Source of the DNA: Candidatus Colwellbacteria bacterium RIFCSPLOWO2_01_FULL_48_10
Lineage (GTDB): Bacteria; Patescibacteriota; Minisyncoccia; UBA6257; Colwellbacteraceae
Assembly (NCBI GenBank): GCA_001817755.1
Contig: MHIY01000033.1
Coordinates: forward strand, 1 to 13,867
Length of the DNA: 13,867 nt
Reading direction: 5' to 3'
The notes beneath the pieces are model-generated. The model was not told the origin of the DNA. It worked only from the letters and a program-made list of their open reading frames with translations, and did not search any database. A program made the translations under genes and the position numbers. Positions 12,031 through 13,867 of this stretch are shown here, one piece after another (within the stretch, counting starts at the first letter, position 1; the number at the start of each line of letters is the position of its first letter).

Positions 12031-12052
12031 CCGCTTTCATTAATGAAAGCGG
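12031..12052. repeat. 22-bp perfect palindrome upstream of the UDG gene
   Basis: CCGCTTTCATTAATGAAAGCGG reads the same on both strands, 65 nt before the UDG start. No T-tract follows. It may be an operator for a dimeric repressor or a copy of a dispersed palindrome; its CCGC...GCGG ends match other hairpins in this window. Confidence 0.7.
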
Positions 12053-12105
12053 GCAAATCTTCTTCTCTAGTACTTTGATCTCTACATTCCATCCTCTATC
12101 TTCTG

Positions 12106-12111
12106 TATACT
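12106..12111 (+). promoter_or_regulatory. -10 box (TATACT) of the UDG gene
   Basis: TATACT lies 6 nt before the ATG at 12118, with no Shine-Dalgarno site; predicted leaderless. Confidence 0.5.
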
Positions 12112-12117
12112 ATTCAT

Positions 12118-12759
12118 ATGTCTAAAGCCGCTGAACTCGAGAAGATCAAGGCCGAAATGGAGACGAACGCTTCGCTTCCGCTCAGAGCCGAGGGTATAAA
12201 TCTAGTCTTCGGCGTTGGTTCGGCTGAGGCCGAGCTTGTTTTCATCGGCGAGGCGCCGGGGTTCCATGAAAACAAACATATGGAGCCGTTCGTCGGGCGC
12301 GCCGGACAACTTTTAAATAAACTTTTGGAACGGGTTAAGATTCCGAGGGCGCAGGTTTACATAACCAATATCGTTAAGCACCGTCCACCGGGCAACCGCG
12401 ACCCAGAACCGGACGAGCTCTCTGCGTATAAGCCATATCTCACGCGCGAACTGCACATCATAAAACCAAAGATAGTTGCGACGCTGGGCAGATTTTCGAT
12501 GAATTATTTTCTGCCCTACGCGAAAATTTCTACCGACCACGGCAAAATTTACAAGATGAACCAAACTCTTATTTATCCCCTCTACCACCCGGCCGCCGCA
12601 CTACGCTCAACGACCGTGCTGGGAGAACTCGAAAAGGATTTCCTAAAAATTCCGGCGATTTTGAAAAAATATGACTCGCTGATAACTAAGGTAGAGCGGC
12701 CTAAGGAAATCATTGAAACGAAAAAAGGAACGATAGAAAAACAACAACCCTTGTTCTAA
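12118..12759 (+). CDS. Family-4-type uracil-DNA glycosylase lacking Fe-S cysteines
   Basis: 213 residues. Removes uracil from DNA at the start of base-excision repair. Motifs: FIGEAPG (42-48), PFVGRAGQLL (57-66), YITNIVKHRPPGNRDPEPDE (81-100), ATLGRFSMNYFL (121-132) and the catalytic-region YHPAA (156-160). Family 4 normally binds a 4Fe-4S cluster with four cysteines: a C-x2-C before the GEAPG block, one in K-C-RPP and one in C-x-PYL. Here those places read N17/L20, His88 and Tyr104, and the whole protein has no cysteine. The C-terminus ends QQPLF, like a bacterial sliding-clamp binding peptide. Own promoter; followed closely by the SIMPL gene. Confidence 0.88.
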   Translation: MSKAAELEKIKAEMETNASLPLRAEGINLVFGVGSAEAELVFIGEAPGFHENKHMEPFVGRAGQLLNKLLERVKIPRAQVYITNIVKHRPPGNRDPEPDELSAYKPYLTRELHIIKPKIVATLGRFSMNYFLPYAKISTDHGKIYKMNQTLIYPLYHPAAALRSTTVLGELEKDFLKIPAILKKYDSLITKVERPKEIIETKKGTIEKQQPLF

Positions 12760-12761
12760 TT

Positions 12762-12770
12762 TGCTATAAT
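12762..12770 (+). promoter_or_regulatory. Extended -10 (TGCTATAAT) of the SIMPL gene
   Basis: A perfect TGnTATAAT starting 2 nt after the UDG stop and lying 6 nt before the ATG at 12777. No Shine-Dalgarno site; predicted leaderless, so the gene has its own promoter despite the 17-nt gap. Confidence 0.65.
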
Positions 12771-12776
12771 ATAAGC

Positions 12777-13550
12777 ATGACAGAAAAAATTACAAATCTT
12801 GCGGGTGTTTCGGCGGTGGCGGTCATGTTCATGGTGGGTTTTGCGGCATTGCAATACTCCAGCGCATATTCGAGATCAATACAGCCGTCATCCTTCCGAA
12901 GCTTCTCGGTTTCGGGCGAGGGTAAGTCTATCGGCATCCCAGATGTCGCAGAGTTCAGTTTCGCAGTCGTAACCCAGGGCGGGAAAGATATCGGCGCGCT
13001 GCAAACCGACAATACCGAAAAAGCAAACGCCGTCATTGCGTTCGTAAAATCGAATGGCGTGGAATCTAAAGACATTAAAACCGAGGCCTACGATCTCTCA
13101 CCCAGATATCAGTACGCGAACTGCGGCGGCTACAACAATAATTCGGTCTGTCCCCCGCCGGAGATAGTGGGCTACACGGTAACGCAAGCTGTCAGTATAA
13201 AGGTGCGCGACTTTACCAAGACCGGCACGATCCTTTCCGGAGTCATCGGCAAGGGCGCAAACTCGGTCTCCCAGCTTAACTTCAAGATAGACGATCCGAC
13301 CGAGGTCCAGAACATGGCGCGCGCCGAGGCGGTAGAAAAAGCGAAGGCCAAGGCTGTCTCGATCGCCAAAGCCGGAGGGTTTAGGATAGGGCGATTGCTT
13401 TCGATCGAAGAGGGTGGCGGATACTACCCCGCATACTATGAACGCGGTATCGGCATAGCAGCCGACGCAGCGGGCGCTCCCAAGACCACCATCGAGCCAG
13501 GCTCAGAGGACGTAAACGTTACCGTTACACTGAGGTACGAGATACGATAA
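12777..13550 (+). CDS. SIMPL-domain (DUF541) exported or membrane-anchored protein
   Basis: 257 residues. A hydrophobic helix at about 8-26 is a signal anchor or signal peptide. The SIMPL/DUF541 domain then fills the rest: FSVSGEGKSIGIPDVAEFSF (43-62), NAVIAFVKSNGVESKDIKTE, the YTVTQAVSIKVRD strand, then AEAVEKAKAKAVSIAKAGG and a final VNVTVTLRYEIR strand. The SIMPL domain is found in envelope proteins such as BP26; the oligomer function is not settled. Two cysteines (about 117 and 125) in the CGGYNNNSVC insert could form a disulphide outside the cell. Leaderless-type promoter; a TAG-rich inverted repeat separates it from truB. Confidence 0.9.
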   Translation: MTEKITNLAGVSAVAVMFMVGFAALQYSSAYSRSIQPSSFRSFSVSGEGKSIGIPDVAEFSFAVVTQGGKDIGALQTDNTEKANAVIAFVKSNGVESKDIKTEAYDLSPRYQYANCGGYNNNSVCPPPEIVGYTVTQAVSIKVRDFTKTGTILSGVIGKGANSVSQLNFKIDDPTEVQNMARAEAVEKAKAKAVSIAKAGGFRIGRLLSIEEGGGYYPAYYERGIGIAADAAGAPKTTIEPGSEDVNVTVTLRYEIR

Positions 13551-13554
13551 AAAC

Positions 13555-13617
13555 AGTGAGTAGGGAGTAGTTGATAGTTTTTAGAAAAAACGCAAAATGA
13601 TCTACAAACTACTCACT
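13555..13617. repeat. TAG-rich inverted repeat between SIMPL gene and truB
   Basis: AGTGAGTAG (13555-13563) is the exact reverse complement of 13609-13617. A second register pairs AGTAGTTGATAG (13566-13577) with 13603-13614 at 10 of 12 positions. The spacer is a low-complexity mixture of such words and could form alternative hairpins. Confidence 0.5.
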
Positions 13618-13631
13618 ACCAACTACAAACC

Positions 13632-13867
13632 ATGCAAGGAATTTTCGGCATCTACAAGCCTGTCGGCCCGACGTCCTTTGGGATTGTTGCCGAGCTAAGG
13701 AAGATTACGGGCGTTAAACGCATCGGACACGCCGGCACGCTCGATCCCCTCGCCAAAGGGATTATAGTGGTGGCTATTGGCGCGGAATACACCAAAAAGA
13801 TACACGAAGCGGTGGCGGCAGAGAAAGAATACGTGGCTGAGATAAAGCTCGGCGAAACGAGCGCGAC
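13632..13867 (+). CDS. truB: tRNA pseudouridine(55) synthase TruB, N-terminal part (runs off right edge)
   Basis: 78 codons are visible. TruB converts U55 of the tRNA T-loop to pseudouridine. The start MQGIFGIYKPVGPTSFGIV (1-19) is the family KP-x-G-x-TS motif, and IGHAGTLDPLAKGIIVVAIG (31-50) carries the catalytic Asp38. KEYVAEIKLGETSA (65-78) is the next conserved strand. The rest, including the PUA domain if present, lies outside the window. No Shine-Dalgarno site or clear -10 is seen before the ATG, so it may be read from the SIMPL transcript through the inverted repeat. Confidence 0.95.
   Translation, partial: MQGIFGIYKPVGPTSFGIVAELRKITGVKRIGHAGTLDPLAKGIIVVAIGAEYTKKIHEAVAAEKEYVAEIKLGETSA

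Noticed and set aside
1..13867. CRISPR array, phage or insertion-sequence genes
   Set aside because: No spaced direct repeats other than the coding TIG repeats, and no transposase, integrase or phage structural protein in any frame examined.

Overview
The window looks like chromosomal DNA of a small-genome bacterium of the Candidate Phyla Radiation (Patescibacteria, probably a Parcubacteria-type lineage). This is inference. It rests on the gene set (an IPT/TIG-repeat surface protein, a SIMPL-domain protein, small DUF192/DoxX/DedA membrane or exported proteins, a family-4-type UDG, single housekeeping genes with no recognisable operon partners), very short intergenic gaps, and many genes whose -10 box sits only 6-8 nt before the ATG. 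TGA is used as a stop codon (for example rsmE), so this is standard code 11, not the recoded UGA of Absconditabacteria or Gracilibacteria.

Layout. Positions 1-1313 are the 5' part of a large secreted IPT/TIG-repeat protein on the minus strand, running off the left edge. Positions 1454-3878 look more AT-rich by eye. They hold a PQ-loop-like membrane protein (+), then a compact minus-strand operon: SRPBCC-DUF6176 fusion, cutA, a small coiled-coil/two-TM protein, and a DUF2000 protein. Positions 3987-7918 hold rsmE, a DUF1761 membrane protein and a DoxX protein (+), then dedA (-), a DUF192 protein (+) and obg (-). Convergent neighbours overlap by a few bases and the divergent pairs share their promoters. 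Positions 7976-9250 hold two small C2H2-type zinc-finger proteins around a membrane-anchored cyclophilin. Positions 9403-11386 are typA (BipA), preceded by an unusual leader that repeats the first 13 sense codons of typA and carries an inverted copy of part of them. A structured element lies on each side of typA. Positions 11631-12000 hold an unrecognised small gene with a strong terminator. Positions 12118-13867 hold a cysteine-free family-4-type uracil-DNA glycosylase, a SIMPL-domain protein and the start of truB.

How it works together. Several genes serve ribosome assembly or translation (rsmE, obg, typA, truB). The others are envelope proteins (DedA, DoxX, DUF1761, SIMPL, TIG protein, anchored cyclophilin) or DNA repair (UDG). 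There is no phage, CRISPR array, tRNA, rRNA or intact transposon. The most notable features are the typA leader with its mutually exclusive pairings, the pair of related structured elements bracketing typA, the UDG that has lost every Fe-S cysteine yet ends in a clamp-binding-like motif, the widespread leaderless promoter geometry, and a subset of small genes that instead have Shine-Dalgarno sites and intrinsic terminators.
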